Source: JBAZWV01 sp964393325 (GTDB lineage: Bacteria; Patescibacteriota; Patescibacteriia; 2-12-FULL-60-25). From it: DNA of 64,000 nt. The DNA lies in assembly GCA_964393325.1 (NCBI GenBank), contig CAYMTE010000003.1, forward strand, positions 1-64,000, in the 5' to 3' direction. The notes below the pieces were generated by a model. That model was not told where the DNA came from, made no database searches, and saw only the letters and a list, made by a program, of their open reading frames with translations. Shown here piece by piece: positions 44,674 through 52,372 of this stretch. Positions within the stretch are counted from its first letter, which is position 1; each line of letters starts with the position of its first letter. Position numbers and translations under genes: made by a program.

Positions 44674-44998
44674 ACGCTTCGGCCTTCCACAGCCGCTCGG
44701 CCGCCGACTCCCGCAAGGAATCGTTGGTTGGAATGTGCTGATCGCCGTGTGTTCCGTGGCATGTATCGTGGCATACGTGTTTCAAGTGAATTTAGCCTCA
44801 TCGAGATCGTTTGCCTTGCGAGACGTGGAACGGCAGATCGATACGTTGAAAGTAGATGTTATGTCTCTCGAGGATAAGGTTGCGACGTTGTCTTCGATGC
44901 AAAACATGACACAGCGTGCGGAACAGCTTGGTTTTGTGCCGATCGAGCATCAGGAGTTCGTGAATCCGGCGGCAAAATCCTACGCATTCGCACGATAG
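44633..44998 (+). CDS. FtsL-like division protein
   Basis: A 121-residue single-pass membrane protein: basic N-terminus, membrane helix at about 30-52 (VGWNVLIAVCSVACIVAYVFQV) and a coiled coil (RDVERQIDTLKVDVMSLEDKVATL) outside. Size, topology and position after rsmH match FtsL, a scaffold of the septal wall complex. Sequence identity in this family is always low, so the call rests on context and shape. The cluster stops here; no ftsI or mur genes follow, and a hairpin comes next. Confidence 0.78.
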   Translation: MSRTLALAMTRPHERFGLPQPLGRRLPQGIVGWNVLIAVCSVACIVAYVFQVNLASSRSFALRDVERQIDTLKVDVMSLEDKVATLSSMQNMTQRAEQLGFVPIEHQEFVNPAAKSYAFAR

Positions 44999-45066
44999 CG
45001 TGTTGCAGAAAGAGATGTGGGAAGAACGATATTCTTCGCATGTCTCTGGCTGAAATATCCGAATAC

Positions 45067-45098
45067 ACATTCCCCGGCAGCGCGTGTCCGGGGAATGT
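45067..45098 (+). terminator. Hairpin ending the mraZ operon
   Basis: ACATTCCCCGG pairs perfectly with CCGGGGAATGT (45088-45098), followed by TGTTTAT; T-run weak. Confidence 0.65.
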
Positions 45099-45104
45099 TG
45101 TTTA

Positions 45105-45113
45105 TGGTATAAT
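45105..45113 (+). promoter_or_regulatory. Extended -10 promoter of the 45120 gene
   Basis: TGGTATAAT, a perfect consensus -10 with TGn extension, ends six bases before the ATG at 45120, so the A of ATG is the expected first transcribed base. Confidence 0.65.
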
Positions 45114-45119
45114 TTGCGT

Positions 45120-45503
45120 ATGACATCGCGTGTTGGTGCGGTGGCGCGTCTCTTGATCTTCGACCTTGCGGGAAGCGTCGCGTGGTTTCCTGTCTGGTGG
45201 TACTCAACCGGATTATTGAACGTTGTTCGTGCGGCGCATTCCACATTAGCGTATCGCATTCGAAGCTACGCGTTTGCGATCTGGATTCGGAATTTTTTTG
45301 TACCGATGTATGGGCAGCATGATCTGACGGGACGGCTTGTCAGTGTTGTGATGCGTTTCGTTGTCCTGGTTGCGCGCGGTGTCGCGTTGGTCGTTGAAGC
45401 GATCGTGTACGGATGCGGCGTGCTCGTATGGCTTGTGGCGCCGATCGCATTTTTCTTTTTTGCACTTACGAATATTGTTCGCGGATTTTCGCCCCAGGTA
45501 TGA
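45120..45503 (+). CDS. Membrane protein coupled to the Clp ATPase
   Basis: A 127-residue protein with an N-terminal helix (8-30), a basic middle (YRIRSYAFAIWIRNFF) and two C-terminal membrane helices (about 72-92 and 98-120). No family recognised. It is translated from a likely leaderless mRNA and its stop overlaps the start of the membrane Clp ATPase (ATGA), so the two proteins should be made in fixed ratio and may form one complex in the membrane. Confidence 0.75.
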   Translation: MTSRVGAVARLLIFDLAGSVAWFPVWWYSTGLLNVVRAAHSTLAYRIRSYAFAIWIRNFFVPMYGQHDLTGRLVSVVMRFVVLVARGVALVVEAIVYGCGVLVWLVAPIAFFFFALTNIVRGFSPQV

Positions 45504-48226
45504 CCTCGAAAAACGCAGCTCCTCCAACGGCGATTGTGTGTTCCGCGTGCGGCGGCGATCCGGTTCGTTCGGTCACGTGCAAGGTCTGTGGCGGTGCCGG
45601 AATTGGCGTTGCATCGCCGGACGGATTCTTGGTGTGGAGCGAGCGCGTTGATGACGTCACGATTGCGATTCGAAAGGCGCGGCGCATCGTGCACGCGGTG
45701 CTTCATCTCGCACTCCTGTTGCTTTGCCTTGGCTTGATCGGATATCCCATTGCAACATTCGTGCTTCGTGGAGAGACATTCGACGGTTCCGTGTTTGCGC
45801 TTCTCACATCTGGTCAACCGGCGATCACATGGTTTTGGATCGCGTGGTTTCTCGTGTGCTTCTTGATCTACCGCCTTGCAGAATACTCGTCAGATCGTAA
45901 ATCGTTGCTTGTGTGGGGTATTTCCGTGCGAGATGCGGAGCTTCATGACGCGAAGGCCGCGCAGCGAGCGAATCATCGATTTGAAATTGAACCGTATTTT
46001 TCCGATGAGGCGGTGAGTGTTGTTGAGGCGGCGTATCAGATTGCACGCGATCTGAAACGAGCGGCGGTAGAACCGGACATGCTGTTTTCCGCGGCGCTCA
46101 CGACGGGATCGGGAGGGCTGTTCATGCGTCGGCTCGGCATGCGATTCGATGCCGTGAAAGGACCACTTGCGCGTCTCATGGTTGCGCATCCAGTAGGAGG
46201 TGATGAAGCGCCATATCTCTCAAAAGAAACGAAGCGGGTTCTCGCGCTTTCCTATGCGTCGGCTCGCGAAGCGCGACGGCGACATGTTGAGGTCATGGAA
46301 ATTTTTTTGCAGTCCTTTGCCGATAGTCCGCGTCTTCAGGAGGTGCTCGATCAGCTTGGATTCCCCACGGAGCATGTTCAACGTGTCGGAGAGTGGGTGC
46401 GGTTGCAAGAAAAAATGCGGGATGATCATCGACGATTCATCGCGCTTGCGCAGCTGAAACCCTCAACGAGCATGAATCGCGCGATGACGGCACAGCAAAC
46501 GCCGCTTTTGGATCGATGGAGCGAGGATGTGACGCTCGCGGCACGGCAAGGATATCTCGCACCTCTTGTCGGTCGAGAGCGTGAAATGGCATCTATCTTG
46601 CAAGCGATTGAAAGCGGGAGACGTTCTGTCGTGCTTGTTGGCGAGACGGGTGTCGGAAAGGCGGCTCTGATTGAAGAGCTTGCGCGTCGCATGGTGGAGG
46701 AAGACGTTCCGCCGGAATTATTTGATCGTCGCCTCGTGTCCGTTGATCTCGCACAGGTGGTTTCCTCCGGTGATCCGGGATTTGCTGCGGAACGTCTGTT
46801 GGGGATGCTTCACGAAGTCGCGATGTCAGGCAATATCATTTTGGCTGTTCAAGGGATTGAGGCGCTTGTTGGAGGGGGAACGGGACCGATGGATCTTGCG
46901 GAGATATTCGCGTCAGAGCTGTCAAAGGGATACTTCATTGCGATTGCGACAACAACGCCGTCCGCGTGGACGACGTACATGGAACGACGATCTCTTGCCG
47001 CAAAACTTGTTCGCGTTACGATTGAGCCTCCAGATGCGGATGGCACGCTTCGTGTTCTCATGGCGAAAAGCAGGTTGATTGAGTATCAGCAGAAGGTGTT
47101 TGTTTCTTTTGCGGCGCTGGAGAAGGCTGCGGCGTTCGGCACGCGATTTGTTCAGGATGTTGCGCCGCCTGAGAGTGCGTTGAACGTGTTGCGTGAGGCG
47201 TCCGTGTACGCGCGAACGGCGCGTGGAGAAGGAGCGGAAGTGCTCGCGGATGACGTCGCGCATGTGGTGCGTGAAAAGACGGGTATCCCGGTAGAGACGC
47301 TTACTGCGGATGAACGGGAGAAACTATTGCATTTGGAAGAACGGATGCACGGTCGTGTGATTGGCCAGGATGAAGCGGTGGTTGCTGTTGCGCAGGCGAT
47401 GCGGCGTGCGCGCGCTGAGGTGCGCGAAGGACATCGACCGATCGTGAATTTACTCTTCCTTGGGCCGACAGGTGTCGGAAAGACGGAACTTGCGAAAACG
47501 CTTGCGGCCGAATACTTTGGAAGCGAGGCGGCGATGGTTCGTTTGGACATGTCGGAATATCAAGATCAATCAAGCGTTGCAAGGATGATTGGCGCGCCGG
47601 GGGATGAGCGAGGTGGTTTGTTGACGGAAGCGGTACGGACGTCTCCATACACGATCGTGCTTCTCGATGAGGTAGAAAAAGCACATCCAGATATTTTGAA
47701 TTTGTTTTTGCAGGTCATGGATGATGGTCGGTTGACAGATGGCGTGGGGAGGACGGTTGATTTTACGAATACGGTCGTTATCATGACGTCGAATGCTGGT
47801 ACGTCATTTATCCAGTCTGAAGTCGCGAAGGGGACCTCGATGGATCAAGTCAAAACGCAGCTTATCGAGCGAGAGCTGAAATCGTTGTTCCGACCGGAAT
47901 TCTTGAATCGTTTTGATGGCATCATCGTCTTTAAGCCGTTGACATTGGATGAGGTCGTGCAAATCGCATGGCTTATGGTGCGCGCGGTCGGTTCGCGTCT
48001 TGCGGAAAAGTCCATCTTTTTCCGCGCGGAAGACGCCGCGGTTGAAGCACTGGCGAAAGCGGGTTTTGATCCGTTGTTCGGCGCACGCCCGTTACGACGT
48101 GTGATCCAGGATCGTCTCGATAACGCCCTTGCGGATCTTCTCTTGCGAGGACGCGTTGGTCGACGTGATACGGTTGTGCTTCAAGAGGACGGAACGCTCC
48201 GCGTCGATAAAGCCCCGTCTCTATAG
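45500..48226 (+). CDS. Membrane-anchored Clp/Hsp100 ATPase with zinc finger and degenerate first ATPase domain
   Basis: A 908-residue Hsp100-type unfoldase. Zinc ribbon CSAC...CKVC (Cys14, 17, 27, 30); two membrane helices (about 64-88, 108-127); Clp-N-like repeats (165-290); D1 at about 355-590; D2 at about 610-908. D1 is degenerate: the Walker A is GETGVGKAAL, lacking the usual T/S after K387, and the Walker B DE reads QG (451-452). D2 is intact (GPTGVGKTELAK; IVLLDEVEKAH). The IGF/VGF tripeptide for ClpP docking is not found after MTSNAG, so it probably works without ClpP. Coupled to the upstream membrane protein; WecA-like gene follows after two bases. Confidence 0.9.
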   Translation: MTSKNAAPPTAIVCSACGGDPVRSVTCKVCGGAGIGVASPDGFLVWSERVDDVTIAIRKARRIVHAVLHLALLLLCLGLIGYPIATFVLRGETFDGSVFALLTSGQPAITWFWIAWFLVCFLIYRLAEYSSDRKSLLVWGISVRDAELHDAKAAQRANHRFEIEPYFSDEAVSVVEAAYQIARDLKRAAVEPDMLFSAALTTGSGGLFMRRLGMRFDAVKGPLARLMVAHPVGGDEAPYLSKETKRVLALSYASAREARRRHVEVMEIFLQSFADSPRLQEVLDQLGFPTEHVQRVGEWVRLQEKMRDDHRRFIALAQLKPSTSMNRAMTAQQTPLLDRWSEDVTLAARQGYLAPLVGREREMASILQAIESGRRSVVLVGETGVGKAALIEELARRMVEEDVPPELFDRRLVSVDLAQVVSSGDPGFAAERLLGMLHEVAMSGNIILAVQGIEALVGGGTGPMDLAEIFASELSKGYFIAIATTTPSAWTTYMERRSLAAKLVRVTIEPPDADGTLRVLMAKSRLIEYQQKVFVSFAALEKAAAFGTRFVQDVAPPESALNVLREASVYARTARGEGAEVLADDVAHVVREKTGIPVETLTADEREKLLHLEERMHGRVIGQDEAVVAVAQAMRRARAEVREGHRPIVNLLFLGPTGVGKTELAKTLAAEYFGSEAAMVRLDMSEYQDQSSVARMIGAPGDERGGLLTEAVRTSPYTIVLLDEVEKAHPDILNLFLQVMDDGRLTDGVGRTVDFTNTVVIMTSNAGTSFIQSEVAKGTSMDQVKTQLIERELKSLFRPEFLNRFDGIIVFKPLTLDEVVQIAWLMVRAVGSRLAEKSIFFRAEDAAVEALAKAGFDPLFGARPLRRVIQDRLDNALADLLLRGRVGRRDTVVLQEDGTLRVDKAPSL

Positions 48227-48228
48227 TC

Positions 48229-49299
48229 ATGCCTCAAGATCTCCTCATACTCTTGTGCATTTCGATCGTCGCCTGTGCGGCGGGGTGTTCGTATCTTTGC
48301 GCGCACGTCGCGTCGTGGGCGGCGGTGCGTTTGCATGCGGTTGATGCGCCAACGGGAGGACGGAAGATTCATACGAAGCCGATCCCGCTGTGGGGTGGAT
48401 TGGGGATCGCATGCAGCATCCTCGCGGTTATGGGCGCGATTGCCGCAGGGGGCGCATTTTTTTCGTACGATATTCGACCGACGCAGCTTATCGGATTCGG
48501 CATCGCGCTCGCGCTGCTGTGCGTTGGCGGATTGATCGACGATCGCTGGCCGCTTCCGCCCTCTGTTCAGATTCTGTTTCCGATACTTGCGGCGCTTGTT
48601 GTGATCGGAACAGGGACGGGAATCGTGCAGATTACGAGCCTTTCTGGTGGCGCGTATCCGCTTGTGCGGTGGCATGTTGGTCCGTTGTCGCTTCCGGCGG
48701 ATGTGCTCACGCTCGCATGGCTTGTGGCGGCAACATATGCGACGAAATTGCTAGATGGGCTGGATGGGCTTGTCTCCGGCATGGCGGTTATCGGTTCGGC
48801 AATGGTCGGCGCGTTGACGCTTTCTCCGACGTATTATCAGCCGGCGGTGACGATGCTCGCTGCTGCAATCGGAGGGGGATTTTTGGGGTTCTTGCCGCGC
48901 AATGTTCATCCGGCGAAGCAGTTTTTGGGAGAAGCGGGGAGCACGATCGCGGGGTTTTCACTCGGATTTCTCTCCATCGTCTCTAGCGCGAAGGTTGCTG
49001 TCGCACTTGCGGTGCTTGCGATTCCGTTGGTGGATGCGGTTTTTGTGATGGCGGGTCGGGTTGCTCGTGGAGTCGCGCCGTGGAAGGGCGATGATACGCA
49101 TTTGCATTTCCGATTGTTGCGGGCGGGCATTCCGCATCGTCGTGTCGTGTATACGCTCTGGGCGGTTTCGTGTGTTGCCGGTATGATGGCATTAAGTGTT
49201 CAGACGCGTGGAAAATTGTTTCTTGTGTGCGCATTGGCGGCATGTACGATTGCTGCCTCGTTGGTCGCTCAGCGTCTCGCTCACCGGAAAACGTCGTAA
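48229..49299 (+). CDS. WecA/MraY-type polyprenyl-phosphate sugar-1-phosphate transferase
   Basis: A 356-residue polytopic protein with ten to eleven helices. Motifs: GGRKIHTKPIPLWGGLGI (with HxxPxxxxGG), VGGLIDDRW (metal-binding aspartates), KLLDGLDGLVSGMA and the final cytoplasmic GDDTHLHFRLLRAGIPHR histidine motif. These place it in the family that moves a sugar-1-phosphate from UDP-sugar to undecaprenyl phosphate at the inner face of the membrane. The pattern is nearer WecA/TagO than MraY, so teichoic-acid-like or surface glycans are likelier than peptidoglycan. Follows the Clp gene after two bases. Confidence 0.9.
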   Translation: MPQDLLILLCISIVACAAGCSYLCAHVASWAAVRLHAVDAPTGGRKIHTKPIPLWGGLGIACSILAVMGAIAAGGAFFSYDIRPTQLIGFGIALALLCVGGLIDDRWPLPPSVQILFPILAALVVIGTGTGIVQITSLSGGAYPLVRWHVGPLSLPADVLTLAWLVAATYATKLLDGLDGLVSGMAVIGSAMVGALTLSPTYYQPAVTMLAAAIGGGFLGFLPRNVHPAKQFLGEAGSTIAGFSLGFLSIVSSAKVAVALAVLAIPLVDAVFVMAGRVARGVAPWKGDDTHLHFRLLRAGIPHRRVVYTLWAVSCVAGMMALSVQTRGKLFLVCALAACTIAASLVAQRLAHRKTS

Positions 49300-49302
49300 T
49301 GT

Positions 49303-49809
49303 ATGAAGAAACGAACATCTCATCATGCCACGGCAGCGCATCATCATATCGAGCATCGACACCGTGCGGCGGCGGGCGCGCTGTTCGTGATGCTGTTCTT
49401 CGCTGTTTCAGGTAGTTTATTTTGGTTGCGGGCGACTCCTGCGGCTTCGCATGAAGCGCGTGTAGTGGATATAACGTCATTTCGTCTTGAGATTGCAGAT
49501 ACGGATGCGCGACGAACGCAGGGGTTGAGCGGGCATGCGCCGCTTGCAACAGAAGAAGGGATGCTCTTTGCGTTTTCGGAAGCTGGCGTGTATCCGTTTT
49601 GGATGAAAGACATGCTTTTTCCGCTCGACATCATTTGGCTCCGTGACGGTCGCGTTGTAGATATCGCGACGCTTCAGCCTCCAACGGACGGTTCACTTGT
49701 GCCGGAGACGCATGTCCCGCACGCAAAGGCGGATCAGGTTCTCGAGATCAACGCGGGACGAGCGAAGCAGCTCGGAATCGAAGAAGGGGTACGGCTGTTG
49801 CTTCCCTAA
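49303..49809 (+). CDS. DUF192 family exported protein
   Basis: A 168-residue protein with a histidine-rich N-terminus (HHATAAHHHIEHRHR), one membrane anchor (about 24-44) and a DUF192 domain outside: RTQGLSGHAPLATEEGMLFAF, YPFWMKDMLFPLDIIWL and the closing VLEINAGRAKQLGIEEG. DUF192 is a small beta-barrel of unknown role. The histidine cluster on the inner side could bind metal. It starts three bases after the transferase gene, closing a four-gene operon that begins at 45120. Confidence 0.92.
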   Translation: MKKRTSHHATAAHHHIEHRHRAAAGALFVMLFFAVSGSLFWLRATPAASHEARVVDITSFRLEIADTDARRTQGLSGHAPLATEEGMLFAFSEAGVYPFWMKDMLFPLDIIWLRDGRVVDIATLQPPTDGSLVPETHVPHAKADQVLEINAGRAKQLGIEEGVRLLLP

Positions 49810-49815
49810 AGAAAA

Positions 49816-49834
49816 AACCTGTCAGAGACAGGTT
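49816..49834 (-). terminator. Terminator of the 49861 gene, shared
   Basis: AACCTGTC, loop AGA, GACAGGTT; on the minus strand followed by TTTTC. Confidence 0.78.
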
Positions 49835-49860
49835 GAGGTAGGTTGATGGAAGAGGAAGCG

Positions 49861-50619
49861 CTACTCTTCTTCTCCCTCGAGCAGGAGGAGCGGATCTGGA
49901 AGACCGCGGTATGGATGCGGTCGGCGCGGCGAGTGTCCGCAGAGGATTTGCGCCGTACCGAATGCCTCATTCACGATCGCTTGTTGTATGCTTGGATGCT
50001 CGTACAGCTCCTTGAAGTGGGGCTGCCATTTTTTTGCGTCCTCTGTTGAGAGAGTGCGGATAGTATCCGCGTGATAAAGGACGCGCTCGACCGAAAGGAG
50101 TCGCACGTCTTCGAGCGAGGGTGTTTGCATGTCCTTTTCATACCGGAGCGCGTGCAGGATCGCCGCGACGCGTGGAATGTGATAGCTCAACGTGAGAATG
50201 CCAATGTCGGCATCCTCCAGACCGTACTGGTCTGTGATGTCAGTGCAGCGCTCCAGTTGTTGGACGGTGTCTCCCGACTGGTTCTCTTCGATGATCCGAT
50301 CCTTCGGTACGCCGAGGAGCCCGAGTTCCGTGGCCATAACCGTCGAAATCGCTGGGCGAGGCCGTGGCGATTGTTCGGGGTTCGCGAGCCCGCCGGAGAC
50401 AATCAGCATGATGCGTGGATTGATCTTCCAGAGCTCAACGGCCGCGAGGACGCGTTCGTAGCTCGGCACGGGATAGGTAGCCAACCCCGTCTCGAGGTGT
50501 TCGAGCGACTTCCATCCGAGGCCGTTTCGATCGCGCGGATCGTCCGATGCCTTGATGTCGCCTCCAAGGATGATGGCGGCTTTTAATGATCGTATGGCAG
50601 CAAAAAGAGCGACGTCCAT
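49861..50619 (-). CDS. YdcF/DUF218-like protein
   Basis: A 252-residue soluble protein with the DUF218 pattern: AAIILGGDIKA, YERVLAAVELWKINPRIMLIVSGG, VMATELGLLGVPKDRIIEENQSGDTVQQLERC and IGILTLSYHIPRVAAIL. Such Rossmann-like domains (SanA, YdcF, ElyC) are tied to envelope maintenance and may bind nucleotide; most are membrane-anchored, but this one has no anchor. AAGGAG five bases before the ATG fixes the start. Acidic C-terminus. Confidence 0.86.
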   Translation of the reverse strand: MDVALFAAIRSLKAAIILGGDIKASDDPRDRNGLGWKSLEHLETGLATYPVPSYERVLAAVELWKINPRIMLIVSGGLANPEQSPRPRPAISTVMATELGLLGVPKDRIIEENQSGDTVQQLERCTDITDQYGLEDADIGILTLSYHIPRVAAILHALRYEKDMQTPSLEDVRLLSVERVLYHADTIRTLSTEDAKKWQPHFKELYEHPSIQQAIVNEAFGTAQILCGHSPRRPHPYRGLPDPLLLLEGEEE

Positions 50620-50686
50620 CGTTTCTCCTTCTTGGGTGTGGTAGGAACGGTGCTAGCTTTAGCGATTTTTTGGATTTTTGTCAATG

Positions 50687-50715
50687 TTGACAGTATTACC
50701 GTAATTCTGTATTAT
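50687..50715 (+). promoter_or_regulatory. Promoter of rplU
   Basis: TTGACA (50687-50692), 17-nt spacer, TATTAT (50710-50715). The rplU ATG begins ten bases after the box, so the leader is three bases or fewer. Confidence 0.8.
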
Positions 50716-50724
50716 CCCGGCACT

Positions 50725-51033
50725 ATGATTGCCGTCATTCAGACTGGTGGAAAGCAGTATGTCGTCAAAGAAGGCGACGTGTTGACCGTTGAAAAACTCG
50801 AGGCCGAGGCCGGTGCCAAGGTTTCGTTTCCGGTCCTGCTCATGGCGGAAGCCGACGGATCCAAGATGGATGTAGGCGCGCCTACGCTTTCGAAGACCGT
50901 TGATGGCGAAGTTGTTTCTCACGGCCGCGCTGCGAAGATCGAGGTTGTGAAGTACAAGGCGAAGAGCCGCTATCGCCGTCGCGTCGGTCACCGCCAGCCG
51001 TTTACGAAAGTGAAAATCGGAAAAATCGCCTAA
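50725..51033 (+). CDS. rplU: Large subunit ribosomal protein bL21
   Basis: A 102-residue bL21 that binds 23S rRNA domain I. MIAVIQTGGKQYVVKEGD at the start and KYKAKSRYRRRVGHRQPFTKVKI near the end are diagnostic. The usual partner rpmA (bL27) does not follow; two terminators come at once. Expressed from a near-consensus promoter with practically no leader. Confidence 0.98.
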   Translation: MIAVIQTGGKQYVVKEGDVLTVEKLEAEAGAKVSFPVLLMAEADGSKMDVGAPTLSKTVDGEVVSHGRAAKIEVVKYKAKSRYRRRVGHRQPFTKVKIGKIA

Positions 51034-51046
51034 GGGCGGTTTTTTC
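51027..51046 (+). terminator. rplU terminator, first copy
   Basis: CGCC, loop TAAG, GGCG and T-run; it contains the TAA stop of rplU. Confidence 0.78.
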
Positions 51047-51091
51047 GATTTTCATCCCGAGCGACGTCGAGGGATCTTGCCAGCGGTAAAT

Positions 51092-51109
51092 CGCCTAAGG
51101 GCGGTTTTT
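51092..51109 (+). terminator. rplU terminator, second copy
   Basis: AATCGCCTAAGGGCGGTTTTT is repeated 65 bp after the first copy, including a relic of the rplU end, so the terminator has been duplicated. Confidence 0.75.
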
Positions 51110-51121
51110 CTGTATAGAGAA

Positions 51122-51143
51122 ACGCTCCGGTGTGCCGGAGCGT
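51122..51143 (-). terminator. Terminator of the zinc-ribbon gene
   Basis: ACGCTCCGG, loop TGTG, CCGGAGCGT; on the minus strand followed by TTCTC, a weak T-run. Confidence 0.65.
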
Positions 51144-51173
51144 CAGGAAGAAGTTGGATCTATCATTCTTTTG

Positions 51174-51389
51174 TTATTCCTTTTTTTCTTCGGACTCAGG
51201 CTTTTTCTCCTCTCCGATCTGTCGTCGTGAGGAGGGCGGAGTTGTGCTCCGCGGGATTCGTGGTTTGCCCGTCGAGGTCGATGGAATCATCCGTCGACGG
51301 GCTCCGGCGCGCATGGCGGCGCACTCCGGTTTTTTACACTGCTGTTCCTCATCCAGTATTGCACCACAAAAAGGGCATATGGCGTTCAT
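51174..51389 (-). CDS. Small zinc-ribbon protein
   Basis: A 71-residue protein with a four-cysteine zinc ribbon at the N-terminus (CPFC at 5-8, then CKKPEC) and a basic, proline/serine-rich, disordered tail ending in Glu/Lys. No partner domain. GGAGG five bases before the ATG gives firm support to a gene otherwise easy to miss. It may bind nucleic acid or protein; located next to recR, with 23 nt between. Confidence 0.78.
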   Translation of the reverse strand: MNAICPFCGAILDEEQQCKKPECAAMRAGARRRMIPSTSTGKPRIPRSTTPPSSRRQIGEEKKPESEEKKE

Positions 51390-51412
51390 GACGTCCTCCG
51401 ACTGACGGATGT

Positions 51413-52024
51413 CTATGATGTGGTGTTGCGTCGATTCGCCAACGCATCAGCCACCGTTGCACCATCAGCATATTCAATTTGGGCTCCGGATGGAAGCCCT
51501 CTTGCGAGGCGAGAGACGGTAATCGGGAGACCTTTAAGTTGATTGAGCAAAAAAAGCGCCGTGGTGTCTCCGTTGACATCAGGGTCAAATGCAAGGATGA
51601 GCTCACGAATCGGTGAGTCTGGCGCGCGCAGTCGCTGTAGTGCATTCGCAATCGCGAGGGTTTCCGGCGTCCGTCCCTCAATGGGATCTAGTAACCCGCC
51701 AAGCACGTGATACACGCCCTTAAACGCGCCAGATTCTTCGATGACTTGCAGGTCTTGGTTTGTGGCAACGATACAAAGTTGGCTCCGGTCGCGTGCGGGA
51801 TCGCGGCAGATTGCGCAGGTTTCTTGATCTGTCCACATGCCACACACGTTGCAACGCATGACGGTTTGCGATAACGCCAGCATCGCCTGGGCAAATCGGC
51901 GAATGCGTTCTTTTGGCAACGTAACGAGCCAGTAAGCGTATCGCAGAGCGGCGCGAGGACCTACGCCTGGCAAGCCGTCGAATTCCGCGGCGGCATCTCG
52001 AATAGCGGGGGGAATGCGGCTCAT
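51413..52024 (-). CDS. recR: Recombination protein RecR
   Basis: A 203-residue RecR: helix-hairpin-helix LPGVGPRAALRYA near 18-30, the C4 zinc finger CNVCGMWTDQETCAIC at about 58-73 and a Toprim domain (QLCIVATNQDLQVIE ... AFDPDVNGDTTALFL). With RecO and RecF it loads RecA on gapped DNA. The start overlaps the ybaB stop, the common recR-ybaB coupling. Confidence 0.97.
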   Translation of the reverse strand: MSRIPPAIRDAAAEFDGLPGVGPRAALRYAYWLVTLPKERIRRFAQAMLALSQTVMRCNVCGMWTDQETCAICRDPARDRSQLCIVATNQDLQVIEESGAFKGVYHVLGGLLDPIEGRTPETLAIANALQRLRAPDSPIRELILAFDPDVNGDTTALFLLNQLKGLPITVSRLARGLPSGAQIEYADGATVADALANRRNTTS

Positions 52025-52335
52025 GATTTGCCCATCATGTCCTTCATGTCTTCTGCGAGATCAAGTCCGCCAAGGTCTTTGAGCTTGGAAGCCATGAGCT
52101 TTTGCACTTTTTCGATTGCGTCATTGCACGCGTCCTTGATGGTTGCAGCGAGTTTTGTGGCGTCATTCATCAGTTCCGGATCAATGGAAATGTTCGTGAC
52201 GCGCTGATTGCCGTCCATGGTCACTTTTACTTTTCCCCATCCGGCGGTGCCTTCAACATGCTCTTGTCCGAGCGCCTGTTGGATGGCTTTTGCCTTATCG
52301 CGAATATCCTTGAATTGTTTGAGTTTGGAGAACAT
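52021..52335 (-). CDS. ybaB: YbaB/EbfC family nucleoid-associated protein
   Basis: A 104-residue dimeric DNA-binding protein. Pattern: FSKLKQFKDIRDKAKAIQQAL, VEGTAGWGKVKVTMDGNQRVTNISIDPELM and DACNDAIEKVQKLMASKL, matching YbaB. It binds DNA as tweezers and is nearly always next to recR. Overlaps recR by four bases; dnaB lies 37 nt upstream. Confidence 0.95.
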   Translation of the reverse strand: MFSKLKQFKDIRDKAKAIQQALGQEHVEGTAGWGKVKVTMDGNQRVTNISIDPELMNDATKLAATIKDACNDAIEKVQKLMASKLKDLGGLDLAEDMKDMMGKS

Positions 52336-52372
52336 ATGTTGGGAAGAAGCTTACACAATTCCCATGAAAAAG

